A stretch of 64,000 bases of DNA from Maricaulis sp. (GCF_017642925.1 NZ_JAEPOL010000010.1:89989-153988), one strand, 5' to 3'; positions 17,355-26,524 are shown, counted from the stretch's first letter. Notes: generated by a model from the letters alone, not told the origin. Program-made: numbers and translations.

Positions 17355-18809
17355 ATGGGATACCCGAAATTCACCACCGGTGCGGCTGGCGGTCTGGCCG
17401 CGCTCATCATCGCATTCACGACGCTCGGCCCGACGGCAGCGGCGCAGCGAAGCGCGCCGGACCGGCCACCGGAAGCCGTCGAACGAACGCTGTCGCAGCG
17501 TGTCGGCGAGCGTATTCTTGAAATGATGGAGCATGAGGGCGCCGGCGAGCACGCCGCCGCGCTGGCGGGCTATCGCCAGATGCTCGAGACCGAGGGCCTT
17601 ACCCCCTATGAACGCGCCATGCTGTTGCAGCTGGCCGGCCGCAGCGCCTGGGAGCTGGACAATCCGCGCGAGGCCATCGCGGCCTGGCGTGCGGCCATCG
17701 CGCTCAATGCACTGCCGGAAGAGGACGCCAATACGCTGCGCATCAATACCGGCCAGTTGCTGCTGGCCGAGGGTGAGTACCGGGCCGGGATCGATCTGAT
17801 GGAGACCGCCCTGGCCCGCGGTGTGCCGCTCGGTGCGGATCTCGCCATGCGCCTGGCCCAGGGTTATGGCCAGCTGGAGGCCTATGGCCCCGGTCTCAAC
17901 TATGCCCGCCAGGCCTTCGATCTGGCGGAAACGCCGGACCGGCCGCATTTCTCGCTGCTGCTCTTCTTCTACCAGCAACTGGACATGCTGCCCGAACAGA
18001 CGGGTCTTCTCGGGCAGATGGTGGGCCGCTGGCCGGACGAGAAAGCCTACTGGACCAGCTATGCCTCGCTGCTGGCACGTACGGGGCGCGAGGCCGATGC
18101 CTTCGAGGTGAACCGCATCCTCTATCTCAACGGCATGCTGACGGACAGCGACGAGCTGATCCGTCTCGCCCGATACTATTCCTACTACGAATACCCGTTC
18201 GGCGGGGCCTCCATGCTGGAACGCGAGCTCAATGCGGGCCGCGTCGAGCCGGAGCCGGACCATTTCCGCCTCCTGGCCGACCTGTGGCGCCAGGCGCGCG
18301 AGTGGGAGCGGGCACGGCCCGTCCTGCAGCGGGTTGCGACCCTGACCGGTGCCGGTGCCGATTATGAGCGCCTCGGCGAGGCCCTCTACCGCGCCGGTGA
18401 GTTCTCCGAGGCCGAAGCGATGTTCGTGCAGGCCCTGTCGCGCGGCGGGCTCAACCGCCCGGGCGATACGTGGACGCTGGTCGGCAATACGCGGGTCGAA
18501 CAGGATGATCTTCTCGGCGCCATCGATGCCTTCGAGCGCGGGCTGGAGTGGGACTATTCCCGCGCCACCGCCCAGGGCTGGATCGGTTTCATCGAGCAGA
18601 AAATCGCCATCCAGCGCGATGGCGAGCGGTTTGCCCAACTCACCACGATCGAGGCGTGCGAGCTGGAGATCGAGCGCATGCGGCGTGGCCCGGTGATCTC
18701 CGAGGATCAGCTCGACAGCGAAGGCGTGCGCATTTTCGACCTCTCGGCCGAATGCGAGCCCTATTTCGACGTCAATGGCCGTCTGAAACCGGAATTCGAG
18801 CGGGCCTGA
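17355..18809 (+). CDS. TPR protein, copy 2 (duplicate)
   Basis: A 484-residue exported TPR protein, clearly paralogous to the TPR protein immediately upstream. Shared blocks include PYERAMLLQLAGR versus PYERSICLQLRGR, YYSYYEYPFGGASMLERELN versus YYSYYEYPYRGAVILERELN, and LWRQAREWERARPVLQR. A signal peptide (TTGAAGGLAALIIAFTTLGPTAAA) precedes the repeats. Unlike copy 1 it lacks the acidic tail. It starts at an ATG with GGGGAGG five bases before. It is transcribed separately from the main TonB operon, because a terminator intervenes. Confidence 0.87.
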   Translation: MGYPKFTTGAAGGLAALIIAFTTLGPTAAAQRSAPDRPPEAVERTLSQRVGERILEMMEHEGAGEHAAALAGYRQMLETEGLTPYERAMLLQLAGRSAWELDNPREAIAAWRAAIALNALPEEDANTLRINTGQLLLAEGEYRAGIDLMETALARGVPLGADLAMRLAQGYGQLEAYGPGLNYARQAFDLAETPDRPHFSLLLFFYQQLDMLPEQTGLLGQMVGRWPDEKAYWTSYASLLARTGREADAFEVNRILYLNGMLTDSDELIRLARYYSYYEYPFGGASMLERELNAGRVEPEPDHFRLLADLWRQAREWERARPVLQRVATLTGAGADYERLGEALYRAGEFSEAEAMFVQALSRGGLNRPGDTWTLVGNTRVEQDDLLGAIDAFERGLEWDYSRATAQGWIGFIEQKIAIQRDGERFAQLTTIEACELEIERMRRGPVISEDQLDSEGVRIFDLSAECEPYFDVNGRLKPEFERA

Positions 18810-19124
18810 CCCTGCATCCTTTCAGGGCAATCGAGCGGCCGGGCCCGTCCATCCAGGTGGACGGGCCCGGTCCGCTTCGCCCGCATGTTTCCCCGAGACC
18901 GCCATATTTGACCCTTTTTGCGCCCCGGTTTCGCCGGACCAGCAGGGTCTCATGATCCTGCGGCAAGGAGCTGAGTTGTAGTTCCGAGGGGGAGGCGCCG
19001 AGTTGTGGCGCCCCCGTCCGCTCCGGCCCGCCCGGCCGCGATGACCGTCGCCGGGAGCCTGGCCGGTCAGGGGGCAGAACTGTCGGGGCCATGCAGGGCC
19101 GCCCGTACCGGGGAGCCTGTAATC
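18810..19124. other. Intergenic region between TPR copy 2 and TonB copy 2
   Basis: About 315 bases. Apart from the 12-bp-stem hairpin near its start I see no gene. A promoter for the second tonB may lie here, but no clear -35/-10 pair stands out. Confidence 0.4.
18839..18870 (+). terminator. Strong hairpin after TPR copy 2
   Basis: A perfect 12-bp stem (CCGGGCCCGTCC / GGACGGGCCCGG) with an 8-base loop, 30 bases after the TPR stop. It has no T-tract, so it may stabilise the message rather than terminate. Confidence 0.45.
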
Positions 19125-19742
19125 ATGACAGCCACCTTTCATTCCGTCCGCACACCGCTGGTGCTGCCGGCCGCCGGCGCCGTTACCGTCGGTCTTTTCC
19201 TGCTGATGCGGCAATTGATCGATATCGGGCCTTACGTGCCCGAACCGGTCGAGGAATTGCCGCCCGTCCAGATCCGTTTCGAGGTCGATCCCGTCGAGAT
19301 CGAGGATCGTATCGAGATGACGGAGTTCACGGAGCTCGATCCGCCGCCGCGGCCACCGTCCATCGAGACAGATCGCGCCGCCGTGGAAACCATACCGGAC
19401 GGGTCGCGCTGGGCCCTGCCGCCGATCGAGGCGGTTGAGATCAGCACGGGTGGCGGCCTGGTCAATATCGACCGCCAGCCCTCGCCGCGCGTGCGCGTCC
19501 AGCCGGTCTTTCCGGCCAATGAGGCGTCACGCGGCCGCAATGGCGTGTGCACGGTCGTGTTCGACATCACCGCCGAAGGCCGCACGGCCAATATCCAGGC
19601 CCGCGACTGCACCAGCCCGGCCTTCGAGCGGGCGACCATCAATGCGGTTTCCGGCTGGCGCTATGATCCCCAGGTTCGCGACGGCGAGCCCGTGATCTAT
19701 CGCGGCGCCACCACCCAGCTCGTCTTCTCGCTGGAGGAATAG
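19125..19742 (+). CDS. TonB energy transducer, copy 2
   Basis: A second TonB family protein, also 205 residues. The N-terminal anchor is LVLPAAGAVTVGLFLLMRQL. The periplasmic linker is acidic with LDPPPRPPSIE, matching the VDPPPPPPQIER linker of copy 1. The C-terminal domain reads VRVQPVFPANEASRGRNGVC, then TANIQARDC and FERATINAVSGWRYDPQVRDG. The Cys pair occupies the same places as in copy 1. It starts at an ATG with GGGGAG upstream. It probably serves a different set of TonB-dependent receptors, or a different growth condition, with the shared ExbBD/TtpC. Confidence 0.9.
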   Translation: MTATFHSVRTPLVLPAAGAVTVGLFLLMRQLIDIGPYVPEPVEELPPVQIRFEVDPVEIEDRIEMTEFTELDPPPRPPSIETDRAAVETIPDGSRWALPPIEAVEISTGGGLVNIDRQPSPRVRVQPVFPANEASRGRNGVCTVVFDITAEGRTANIQARDCTSPAFERATINAVSGWRYDPQVRDGEPVIYRGATTQLVFSLEE

Positions 19743-19753
19743 CGGCGACAGAA

Positions 19754-19784
19754 GAAGGGCGCGTCCAGGCCGGACGCGCCCTTC
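19754..19784. terminator. Bidirectional hairpin between convergent genes
   Basis: A perfect 13-bp stem (GAAGGGCGCGTCC / GGACGCGCCCTTC) with a 5-base loop between the end of tonB copy 2 and the convergent oligopeptidase gene. The T-tract is weak (CTCATT). Confidence 0.62.
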
Positions 19785-19806
19785 CTCATTCAGACGTGCG
19801 GGCGGC

Positions 19807-22065
19807 CTATTCGGCCGCGATCGCCTCGACTTCCTCGTCGGCGAGGCCGACCACCATCAGGGCGAAGGCCCAGTTGAGGGCGGTTTCGCGCAGGCTGTCG
19901 AAGCGGCCGGAGGCGCCGCCATGGCCGGCCCCCATATTCATCTTCAGCAGGGTCAGCCCGTCATCGGTCCGCCGGTCGCGCAGGCGGGCGACGAACTTGG
20001 TCGGTTCCCAGTAGGTGACGCGCGGATCGGTCAGCCCGCCCGTCGCCAGGACGTGCGGATAGTCCATCTCCTGGATCTGGTCGTAGGGGCTGTAGGCGTA
20101 CATCGTCTCATAGTCCTGCGCGTTCTCGATCGGATTGCCCCATTCGGGCCATTCCGGCGGGGTGAGCGGCAGTTCCGCGTCCGACATCGTGTTGATCACG
20201 TCCACGAACGGCACGGCGGCGATGGCACCGGCAAACAGGTCGGGCTGCAGATTGATCGCGGCACCGACCAGCAGGCCGCCGGCCGAACCGCCATAGGCGA
20301 CGATATTGCCGCGGCTGGTATAGCCTTCGCTGGCCAGGGCCTCTCCGGCCGAGACGAAGTCGCGGAAGGTGTTGATCTTCTGCTCCAGCTTGCCGTCCAG
20401 ATACCATTGATACCCGTTCGCCATGCCGCCGCGGATATGGGCAATGGCATAGACCATGCCGCGATCGACCAGCGGCAGCGGGGTGACGCGGAAGGCGGCC
20501 GGAATGGTGATGCCGTAGGAGCCATAGCCGTAGAGCAGCAGCGGCGCCGATCCGTCCACCGGCGTGTCGCGGTGGTGCAGGATGGTGACCGGGATCTCCA
20601 CGCCGTCATGACCCGGGGCCATGATGCGGCGCACGACATAGTCTTCCGGATTGTGACCTGAGGGGACTTCTTGGCGCTTCAGCAGCACGCGCTCGCGCGA
20701 CGCCATGTCGAAATCATAGGTCTCTTCCGGCGTCGACGGGCTTTCATAGGAGAAGCGCAGCGTGTCGGTCTCGAACTCATAGCCTTCCGAAATGCCCAGC
20801 GAATAGGCCTCCTCGTCGAAGGCGATGTCGTATTCCTCGCCGCTCTCGTAATTGTGCACCACGATGCGCGGCAGGGCGTTCTGGCGCTCCATGCGCACCT
20901 GCCAGTCGGCAAAGCCGATGACGGCATTGATCAGCGTGCCCGGACGGTGGGCGACGACATCTTCCCAGTTCTCCCGGCCCGGATTGTCGATCGGGGCGGC
21001 GACGATCTTGAAGTCCACCGCACCGTCGGCATTGGTCAGGAAGTAGAAACGGTCGCGGGCCTCGGTGAGATAGTATTCGACATTCTCCTCGCGCGGCGCG
21101 ATCAGCTGCGGCTCGGCCGTCGGATCATTGGCGTCGATCAGACGCAGCTCGTTCGAGGTGTGGCCGCCGGCATTGATGACGACGTAGTTGTCGCCGTCCG
21201 AGGTGCCGACCGAGACGAAGAAACCGTCATCCGGCTCCTCATAGATCAGCTCGCTGGCGCCGCCGCTGCGCGACTGGCGGTAGACGCGCTTGGAGCGGGA
21301 ATTCTCGTCGCGCCACACCCAGTACAGCGTCTCGGAGTCATTCGCCCAGACAAAGTCGCCCGAGCTCTCGTCCGTCAGCGTGGCGACAATGGCGCCGGTT
21401 GCGATCTCGCGGATGCGGATTTCGTAGTATTCGGAACCGCGGATATCGACGCCGAAGGCGACATATTGATGGTCCGGCGAGTGCTCCATCGAGGAGAAGT
21501 CGAGATAGTCGAAATCGGCCGCCTCGGCGTCGCCGTCGACCAGGATCTCTTCCTCGCCGGCCGGCTCGCCGGTTTCCGGATCGATCGGGCGGCGGGCATA
21601 GATCGGATACTGGCCGCCTTCGCGGTAGCGGGTGAAGTATTCATAGCCGCCATCGCGCTCGGGCACCGAGCTGTCGTCTTCCTTGATGCGGCCGCGGATC
21701 TCCTGGAAAATCCGCTCCTGCAGATCGGCCGTCGGCTCCATCACCGCGTCCAGATAGGCATTCTCGGCATCCAGCAGCTCGCGGATATCGCTGTCCAGGA
21801 CATCCGGCTCGCGCATCACCTGCTGCCAGTTATCGTCCTTGATCCACTGGTATTCGTCGACGCGGGTAAAGCCCAGCTGCTCGATCTCCACGGGGCGCTG
21901 TTCGGCGCGCGGCGCTTCCAGTCCCCGTGCCCGTTCGATCAGGGCCGAGGTCTGCGGCGCGGCAGCGGTGGTGTCGGCGGTCATGTCAGTCTCCTGGCTG
22001 CAGGCGGCCAGCGCGAGGGCGGTCAGCCCGGCGCCGATCCGTCCGGCAAGTTTTCGCGATGTCAT
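19807..22065 (-). CDS. ptrB: Oligopeptidase B-like S9 family peptidase, lipoprotein
   Basis: A serine peptidase of the prolyl oligopeptidase family (S9A), 752 residues. An N-terminal beta-propeller region (EYQWIKDDNWQQVMREP, then YEYFTRYREGGQYPIYARRP) is followed by the alpha/beta hydrolase domain. That domain has the nucleophile in YGGSAGGLLVGAAIN, the Asp in GGLTDPRVTYWEP and the His in GAGHGGASGRF. The order and motifs fit oligopeptidase B, which cleaves after Arg/Lys. The N-terminus carries a lipobox (LALAACS), so the enzyme is probably anchored in the envelope. The start at 22065 precedes the signal peptide. Confidence 0.92.
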   Translation of the reverse strand: MTSRKLAGRIGAGLTALALAACSQETDMTADTTAAAPQTSALIERARGLEAPRAEQRPVEIEQLGFTRVDEYQWIKDDNWQQVMREPDVLDSDIRELLDAENAYLDAVMEPTADLQERIFQEIRGRIKEDDSSVPERDGGYEYFTRYREGGQYPIYARRPIDPETGEPAGEEEILVDGDAEAADFDYLDFSSMEHSPDHQYVAFGVDIRGSEYYEIRIREIATGAIVATLTDESSGDFVWANDSETLYWVWRDENSRSKRVYRQSRSGGASELIYEEPDDGFFVSVGTSDGDNYVVINAGGHTSNELRLIDANDPTAEPQLIAPREENVEYYLTEARDRFYFLTNADGAVDFKIVAAPIDNPGRENWEDVVAHRPGTLINAVIGFADWQVRMERQNALPRIVVHNYESGEEYDIAFDEEAYSLGISEGYEFETDTLRFSYESPSTPEETYDFDMASRERVLLKRQEVPSGHNPEDYVVRRIMAPGHDGVEIPVTILHHRDTPVDGSAPLLLYGYGSYGITIPAAFRVTPLPLVDRGMVYAIAHIRGGMANGYQWYLDGKLEQKINTFRDFVSAGEALASEGYTSRGNIVAYGGSAGGLLVGAAINLQPDLFAGAIAAVPFVDVINTMSDAELPLTPPEWPEWGNPIENAQDYETMYAYSPYDQIQEMDYPHVLATGGLTDPRVTYWEPTKFVARLRDRRTDDGLTLLKMNMGAGHGGASGRFDSLRETALNWAFALMVVGLADEEVEAIAAE

Positions 22066-22092
22066 CGTCTTCCCCTCGTGCAAGGGCCGGCC

Positions 22093-22503
22093 TCAGTCGC
22101 CGCCCGTCTCCTCCGGCCGGAAATCCAGCACGGTCCCGTTGGTACAATAGCGTTGTCCGGTCGGTCTGGGACCGTCGGAGAACACATGGCCCAGATGCGC
22201 GCCGCAGTTGGCGCAGTGGATCTCGGTGCGTGGCAGGCGCAGCCGGAAATCCGTCTTCGTCTCCACCGCGTCCGGGGCCATCACATCGTAGAAGGAGGGC
22301 CAGCCCGATCCGCTCTCGTATTTGTGCCCGGCCGAGAACAGCGCCTCGCCGCACACCTTGCAGTGATAGGCGCCGCCGCGCTTTTCCGCATTGAGCGGAT
22401 GGGTGAAGGCGCGCTCGGTGCCTTCCTCGAAGGCGATCGCATAGGTCTGCGGATCGAGCCGGGCCTTCAGGGCATCGATTTCGGCGTCAGTCAGTTTCGG
22501 CAT
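22093..22503 (-). CDS. msrB: Peptide-methionine (R)-S-oxide reductase MsrB
   Basis: Reduces the R-epimer of methionine sulfoxide in proteins; 136 residues, cytoplasmic. Zinc-binding pairs are visible as CKVCG and CANCGAHLGH. The substrate motif is HKYESGSGWPSFYD and the catalytic Cys is in QRYCTNGTVLDF. It is full length for the family. It overlaps the end of the upstream MFS gene by 17 bases and lies 27 bases before the oligopeptidase start, suggesting a three-gene transcript. Confidence 0.96.
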   Translation of the reverse strand: MPKLTDAEIDALKARLDPQTYAIAFEEGTERAFTHPLNAEKRGGAYHCKVCGEALFSAGHKYESGSGWPSFYDVMAPDAVETKTDFRLRLPRTEIHCANCGAHLGHVFSDGPRPTGQRYCTNGTVLDFRPEETGGD

Positions 22504-23803
22504 GGTCGCGCGCGTCCTCGTTCGGCGGCAGGGCGGCCGGATGGGAAAGGCCGCGCCGGACGGACAATATGGGCGTCGTCAGGGAAATTACCACGAGAAC
22601 CAGCCCCAGGCCGATCATCGGGATCAGTGCCGAGGTCTGTGGTCCCAGGAAGCCGATCATGAAACCCATCAGCACGGCGCCGGCCGGCATGCCGCCGAAC
22701 AGGCCGAGCTGATAGACCGACATCACCCGCGCCAGCTTGTCCGGCGGGGCCTGTTCCTGCACCACCGAACGCGACAGCGAGATCGCCACGCCGGCGCCCA
22801 GCCCCCACACGAAGACGAGGATGTAGAGCGACCAGAAGGGCAGGGGCAGGGCAAAGGCGCCGGTCGCCAGCACGGTCACGCTCTGGGCAATGATCAGGGC
22901 GCGGCCGGGGCGCTCGATCTGCGGGAAGCTCGCCAGTGCCACATTGGCCAGGAAGGCGCCGACCCAGAAGGCCACCATCAGGCTGGCGATCTCGGGGAAA
23001 CCGCCGCCATAGGTTTCGCGGATGAGGAGCGGGATCAGCACCAGGAAGGAGCCGCCCACGACGAGGAGGCCGATGGCGATCATGATCACCGTCATCGGCA
23101 TCAGGACCGGCGAGCGGAAGACGGCGCGCACGCCCTCGGCGAGGTCGGCCATGGGATGGGCGGTGGATTTGTTGCGGGTCGAGCCCAGGCGCGGCAGGAA
23201 GGCGGCGGACAGGCCGCCGATGAAGAGGCCGATCCCCTGGCAGACGAACAGCGCGCCCGGTCCGGTATAGGCGGCGATATAGCCCAGCCCCATGCCCAGG
23301 ATCTGGGCACCGAACTGCACGGCGGACGCCATCACCACGGCCCGCTGCAGGTCGATCCCGCCATGGCGGGTGCGGCCTGAGATACGCACGACCGGATTGA
23401 TCGCACTGTCGCGCGCCGGCATCACGAAACCGCCCGCCACGCCGATCATCAGCGCGAAGGCGACCATGATCCAGTAGGACAGGTGATCGGTCATCAACAG
23501 CGCGCCCAGCGTGGTCGCGGCAAGACCGGCGAAAATGTAGAAATAGAAGATGATCCCGCGCCGGTCCTTGCGCTCGGCCAGCACGCCGGCAAAGGGCAGG
23601 AGCAGCATCATCGGTGCGGTCAGCGCGGCCTGGGCGATGCCCAGCCGTTCCGCGCTTTCGCCCAGGGTGAAGGTGATGACGCCGGGGAAGATGGTGGTCT
23701 GCAGGCCGAAGCCGAAGAACCAGCCGGCGACCAGAACCAGATAGCCGCCAAAGGGCGGCAGTCGAAGGCGGCGATTGCCGGCGAGGGGTCGAAATACGGG
23801 CAA
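22487..23803 (-). CDS. MFS transporter (MFS_3 / EntS-like)
   Basis: A 438-residue major facilitator with about 12 membrane helices, e.g. YLVLVAGWFFGFGLQTTIF and MVAFALMIGVAGGFVMPAR. The loop AGVLAERKDRRGIIF between helices 2 and 3 is the MFS signature motif. The sequence looks like the MFS_3 group of exporters, which includes the enterobactin exporter. The start codon is TTG at 23803 as the best candidate; no ATG lies close to the first helix. The substrate is not predictable. It runs into msrB. Confidence 0.82.
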   Translation of the reverse strand: MPVFRPLAGNRRLRLPPFGGYLVLVAGWFFGFGLQTTIFPGVITFTLGESAERLGIAQAALTAPMMLLLPFAGVLAERKDRRGIIFYFYIFAGLAATTLGALLMTDHLSYWIMVAFALMIGVAGGFVMPARDSAINPVVRISGRTRHGGIDLQRAVVMASAVQFGAQILGMGLGYIAAYTGPGALFVCQGIGLFIGGLSAAFLPRLGSTRNKSTAHPMADLAEGVRAVFRSPVLMPMTVIMIAIGLLVVGGSFLVLIPLLIRETYGGGFPEIASLMVAFWVGAFLANVALASFPQIERPGRALIIAQSVTVLATGAFALPLPFWSLYILVFVWGLGAGVAISLSRSVVQEQAPPDKLARVMSVYQLGLFGGMPAGAVLMGFMIGFLGPQTSALIPMIGLGLVLVVISLTTPILSVRRGLSHPAALPPNEDARDHAETD

Positions 23804-23925
23804 TAGAACCTGCGATTGAGATGGCGGCCGGGCCGCCCTTATGTGTCGGGTGTGGTTGCGGAGGTGCGTATCTCTAGCAAGCTTCCGGTGCTAGACAAGC
23901 CCTTACACCAATGAGGAGTAAGTAT

Positions 23926-24360
23926 ATGCGCTGGATGCGAACCGGTCTGGTCCTGTTGCTGGCGGTCTTCATGGCCTTCATGGGCGTGCAGAAATTCGGC
24001 GCTGCCAATCCGGTTTTCCAGTATATCGCCGAACAATCGGGCATCGGATTGTTCGAACCCGTGGTGCGGATTGCGGTCGGCGTGGCAGAGATTGCCGCGG
24101 CGATCCTTCTTCTGGCAGGGCTGGTCCGGCCGGGCCTACGCCAGTGGGGTGCGCTGCTTGCGGCGGGGGTAACAGGCGGCGCGCTGCTCTTCCACCTGTC
24201 GCCCTGGCTGGGCACGACGGCCCCGGTCGCCTTCGACGAGGCAGGCGGCTATGTCTTCTCGCCCATGCTGTTCGCCATGGCGTTGCCCTTCGGCGCGATC
24301 GCCGTTCTGGTGCTGTGGCTGGAACGGGGTGCAGCGATCGAGCGGAAGCAGGCGGACTGA
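23926..24360 (+). CDS. DoxX-like small membrane protein
   Basis: A 144-residue membrane protein with four hydrophobic segments: MRTGLVLLLAVFMAFMGVQK, RIAVGVAEIAAAILLLAGL, a third near QWGALLAAGVTGGALLF, and a C-terminal helix. The topology and the FxGxxKF-like motif after helix 1 fit the DoxX/DoxD-like superfamily. The ATG at 23926 has GAGGAG 9 bases upstream; another ATG five codons earlier overlaps that site. The function is unknown in this family branch. Confidence 0.72.
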   Translation: MRWMRTGLVLLLAVFMAFMGVQKFGAANPVFQYIAEQSGIGLFEPVVRIAVGVAEIAAAILLLAGLVRPGLRQWGALLAAGVTGGALLFHLSPWLGTTAPVAFDEAGGYVFSPMLFAMALPFGAIAVLVLWLERGAAIERKQAD

Positions 24361-24441
24361 CGCCGGGCGGCTGCACGTACCATTCATTAACGCCGTCACG
24401 GCATTCTGGGCGCTGATTCCAGTCTGGCAGGACGCATCCCC

Positions 24442-25530
24442 ATGGCCGAGGCCAAGCCCTATGATCTGACCGAACCGGTCGCCACGCCCAAGACGCGGGC
24501 GCTGCTGGCGCGCCGGCTTGCGGATATTGTCGGCCTGCCGTCCAGCCGCATCACGCCGCGCGAGCGCTGGATTGTCGGCGACCTCCTGTATGATGTCATC
24601 CGGGCCTCGGATCTGGAACTGCGCCGGCGTTGCGCGGAACGTCTGGCAGCGCTCAGCGAGGCGCCGCACCGCCTGCTGCGCACGCTGGCCAGCGATGATT
24701 TCGAGGTCGCCCAGCCGATCCTGGAGCGCTGTACGGCGCTGACCGATTTCGACATGATGGAAGTCATCAATTCCGGCACGCTGCAGCACCGCATGACGAT
24801 CGCGCGCCGTGAGGCGCTGTCGGAAACCGTCGCCGCCGCCCTGGCCGCCTATGGCGAACCACCCGTGGTAGAACGTCTCCTGCGCAACAAGACGGCGCAT
24901 CTTGCGGCACCCACGCTCGATCACCTCGTCGGGGCCGCGACCGAGGAGGGCTCCTACGCCGCACTGCTGATCCGCCGCGAAGAGATGCGCCCGGCCCAGG
25001 CCTTCCGCCTGTTCTGGAGCTGCGAGCATATCGACCGTTTCCAGATCCTCGACCGTTTCGCTGTCGACCGCACCATCCTGCTGGAAGCATCGGAAGACAT
25101 TTTCCCGGCCGCCGCCCGGGAAGGCTGGTCCGATCCCATGGTCGCCCGCATCCTGCGCTATATCGACCGCCGCCAGCGCAATCGCGAAGCCGCTGACACC
25201 AGTCCCTACGGATCTCTGGAAGGCGTGTGCGAGGCGATGGAGACCGAGGGCGCGACCTCGGACATCATCGCCGAGATCAGCCGCCTGGCCGCGGTCGAGC
25301 GCCGGCTGGTGGTGCGCATGATCGACGACATGGCCGGCGAGCCCTTGTCCGTACTGTGCAAGGCGACCGGCCTGAAATGGCCCTTCTTCCTGCATATGTG
25401 GCGCGGTCTGGGACGGTCCGACCAGAGCGACCAGGTCGAGCAGGCACGGCGCGTCTATGACAGCCTGTCGGTGGAAAAGGCCCAAACGGTGCTGCGCTAC
25501 TGGAACCTCTCCGCCGAGGACAAGGGCTGA
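24442..25530 (+). CDS. DUF2336 domain protein, copy 1
   Basis: A 362-residue cytoplasmic, all-helical protein of the alphaproteobacterial DUF2336 family. Recognisable pieces are TRALLARRLADIVGLPSSRI, ERWIVGDLLYDVIRASDLEL and, near the C-terminus, CKATGLKWPFFLHMW, which matches the family's IDPLALICKSAGF-type block. A second member lies about 25 kb away in this window on the other strand. Some DUF2336 proteins are linked to PilZ or regulatory systems, but no function is assigned. It stands alone. Confidence 0.8.
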   Translation: MAEAKPYDLTEPVATPKTRALLARRLADIVGLPSSRITPRERWIVGDLLYDVIRASDLELRRRCAERLAALSEAPHRLLRTLASDDFEVAQPILERCTALTDFDMMEVINSGTLQHRMTIARREALSETVAAALAAYGEPPVVERLLRNKTAHLAAPTLDHLVGAATEEGSYAALLIRREEMRPAQAFRLFWSCEHIDRFQILDRFAVDRTILLEASEDIFPAAAREGWSDPMVARILRYIDRRQRNREAADTSPYGSLEGVCEAMETEGATSDIIAEISRLAAVERRLVVRMIDDMAGEPLSVLCKATGLKWPFFLHMWRGLGRSDQSDQVEQARRVYDSLSVEKAQTVLRYWNLSAEDKG

Positions 25531-25575
25531 CCCGGCTCTGCCGGTTTCCGGCAGGGCGGGAGATTCCGGTCGCGG

Positions 25576-25947
25576 CTATCGGGTCAGGTCCTGAGCCAGC
25601 ATCAATGCATTGCCGTCCGGATCGTAAAAGGTTGCCGTGCTGACCATTCCCTCGATGGTTTCGGTCTCTCCGTCAAACGGCACACCGGCGCTTTCGAGAG
25701 CCGTCCGCGCCGTCATGATGTCCGCCACGCCGAATACGGGAACGGTGTTGCCGGGCGTCGGCTCGGACTGCTCCCCCAATCCCAGGGTGACACCTTCGGT
25801 AAGCGTGTGCATCTCGCTCCAGCCCGCCTCATCGATGTGATGGATCAGCTGGAAACCAAGATGTTCCTCATACCATTGTGCGCTTGCATGCCTGTCGCGG
25901 ACTGACAGGGCGAGGGTGATGGTATTGTCCAGTTGGGCGACCGGCAT
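25576..25947 (-). CDS. VOC-family (glyoxalase/bleomycin-resistance fold) protein
   Basis: A 123-residue single-domain vicinal-oxygen-chelate protein. The N-terminal half contains TLALSVRDRHASAQWYEEHL and GFQLIHH. The C-terminal half ends with VSTATFYDPDGNALMLAQDL, the usual beta-strand with the metal/substrate Glu position replaced by Asn-Ala-Leu in this paralogue. The start at 25947 (MPVAQ) is adjacent to a short AT-rich divergent promoter shared with an HxlR-like regulator. It is probably the regulator's target. Confidence 0.88.
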   Translation of the reverse strand: MPVAQLDNTITLALSVRDRHASAQWYEEHLGFQLIHHIDEAGWSEMHTLTEGVTLGLGEQSEPTPGNTVPVFGVADIMTARTALESAGVPFDGETETIEGMVSTATFYDPDGNALMLAQDLTR

Positions 25948-25970
25948 GGCGCTTCCTTTTGTAGCAAAAA

Positions 25971-25983
25971 TATAGTAGCTATA
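25971..25983. promoter_or_regulatory. Palindrome in divergent promoter, candidate operator
   Basis: The AT-rich inverted repeat TATAG-tag-CTATA sits in the 40-base gap between the VOC gene and the divergent HxlR-like regulator. It is well placed to bind a dimeric winged-helix repressor controlling both genes. This role is inferred. Confidence 0.5.
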
Positions 25984-25987
25984 ATTT

Positions 25988-26524
25988 ATGGATATCAATC
26001 TCCTTGTCAATCTCACATCCAAGGCCTGGTCGCTGAAAATCCTGTCGCTTCTGGACGGCGGCGTGCCGGGGCGGCAGGCGCCGCTGATCGCGGCTTCGGG
26101 CGCGAGCCGTTCAGCGTTCGCCGCGAGCCTGGAGCATCTGATCAGGATCGGACTGCTGGAGCGCAATCCGGGGCATGGGCATCCGCTGCGGCCGGAATTC
26201 CGGCTGACCCAGAAGGGCATCGCTGCTGCTGCGATCGCGCGCCGGATCGTGGAGATCGTCCCCGATGACAATGCGTTCGCGGTCATAAGGCGGAGCTGGG
26301 CGGTTCCCATTCTGGCGGTGACCGAAAGGCCGGCGCGGTTTTCCGCGATCAAGACAGGACTGGGCAGCATCACGGATCGTGCACTGTCGCAATCGCTGGG
26401 CGCGCTGGAGCAGCAAGCGTGGGTGAGACGGGATATCGATGTCTCCCAGCGGACGCCCTTTCCGATCTACCACGCGATCAATGAGGGCAGGCAGATCAGC
26501 CGCGCCATCAGCCTCGCTGTCTAG
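25988..26524 (+). CDS. HxlR-like winged-helix regulator with two HTH halves
   Basis: A 178-residue probable transcription factor. It appears to contain two tandem HxlR-type winged-helix modules. The first is around SKAWSLKILSLLDGG with SAFAASLEHLIRIGLLERNP and FRLTQKG. The second is around RRSWAVPILAVTERPARF with RALSQSLGALEQQAWVRRDI and YHAINEG. Each half has the W..xIL...L..L..L pattern. It is divergent from the VOC gene across a 40-base gap carrying a palindrome, so it probably regulates that gene and itself. Confidence 0.75.
   Translation: MDINLLVNLTSKAWSLKILSLLDGGVPGRQAPLIAASGASRSAFAASLEHLIRIGLLERNPGHGHPLRPEFRLTQKGIAAAAIARRIVEIVPDDNAFAVIRRSWAVPILAVTERPARFSAIKTGLGSITDRALSQSLGALEQQAWVRRDIDVSQRTPFPIYHAINEGRQISRAISLAV

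Noticed and set aside
20671..22662. 663-codon open frame on the plus strand
   Set aside because: Antisense to oligopeptidase B and msrB, both with intact catalytic motifs.
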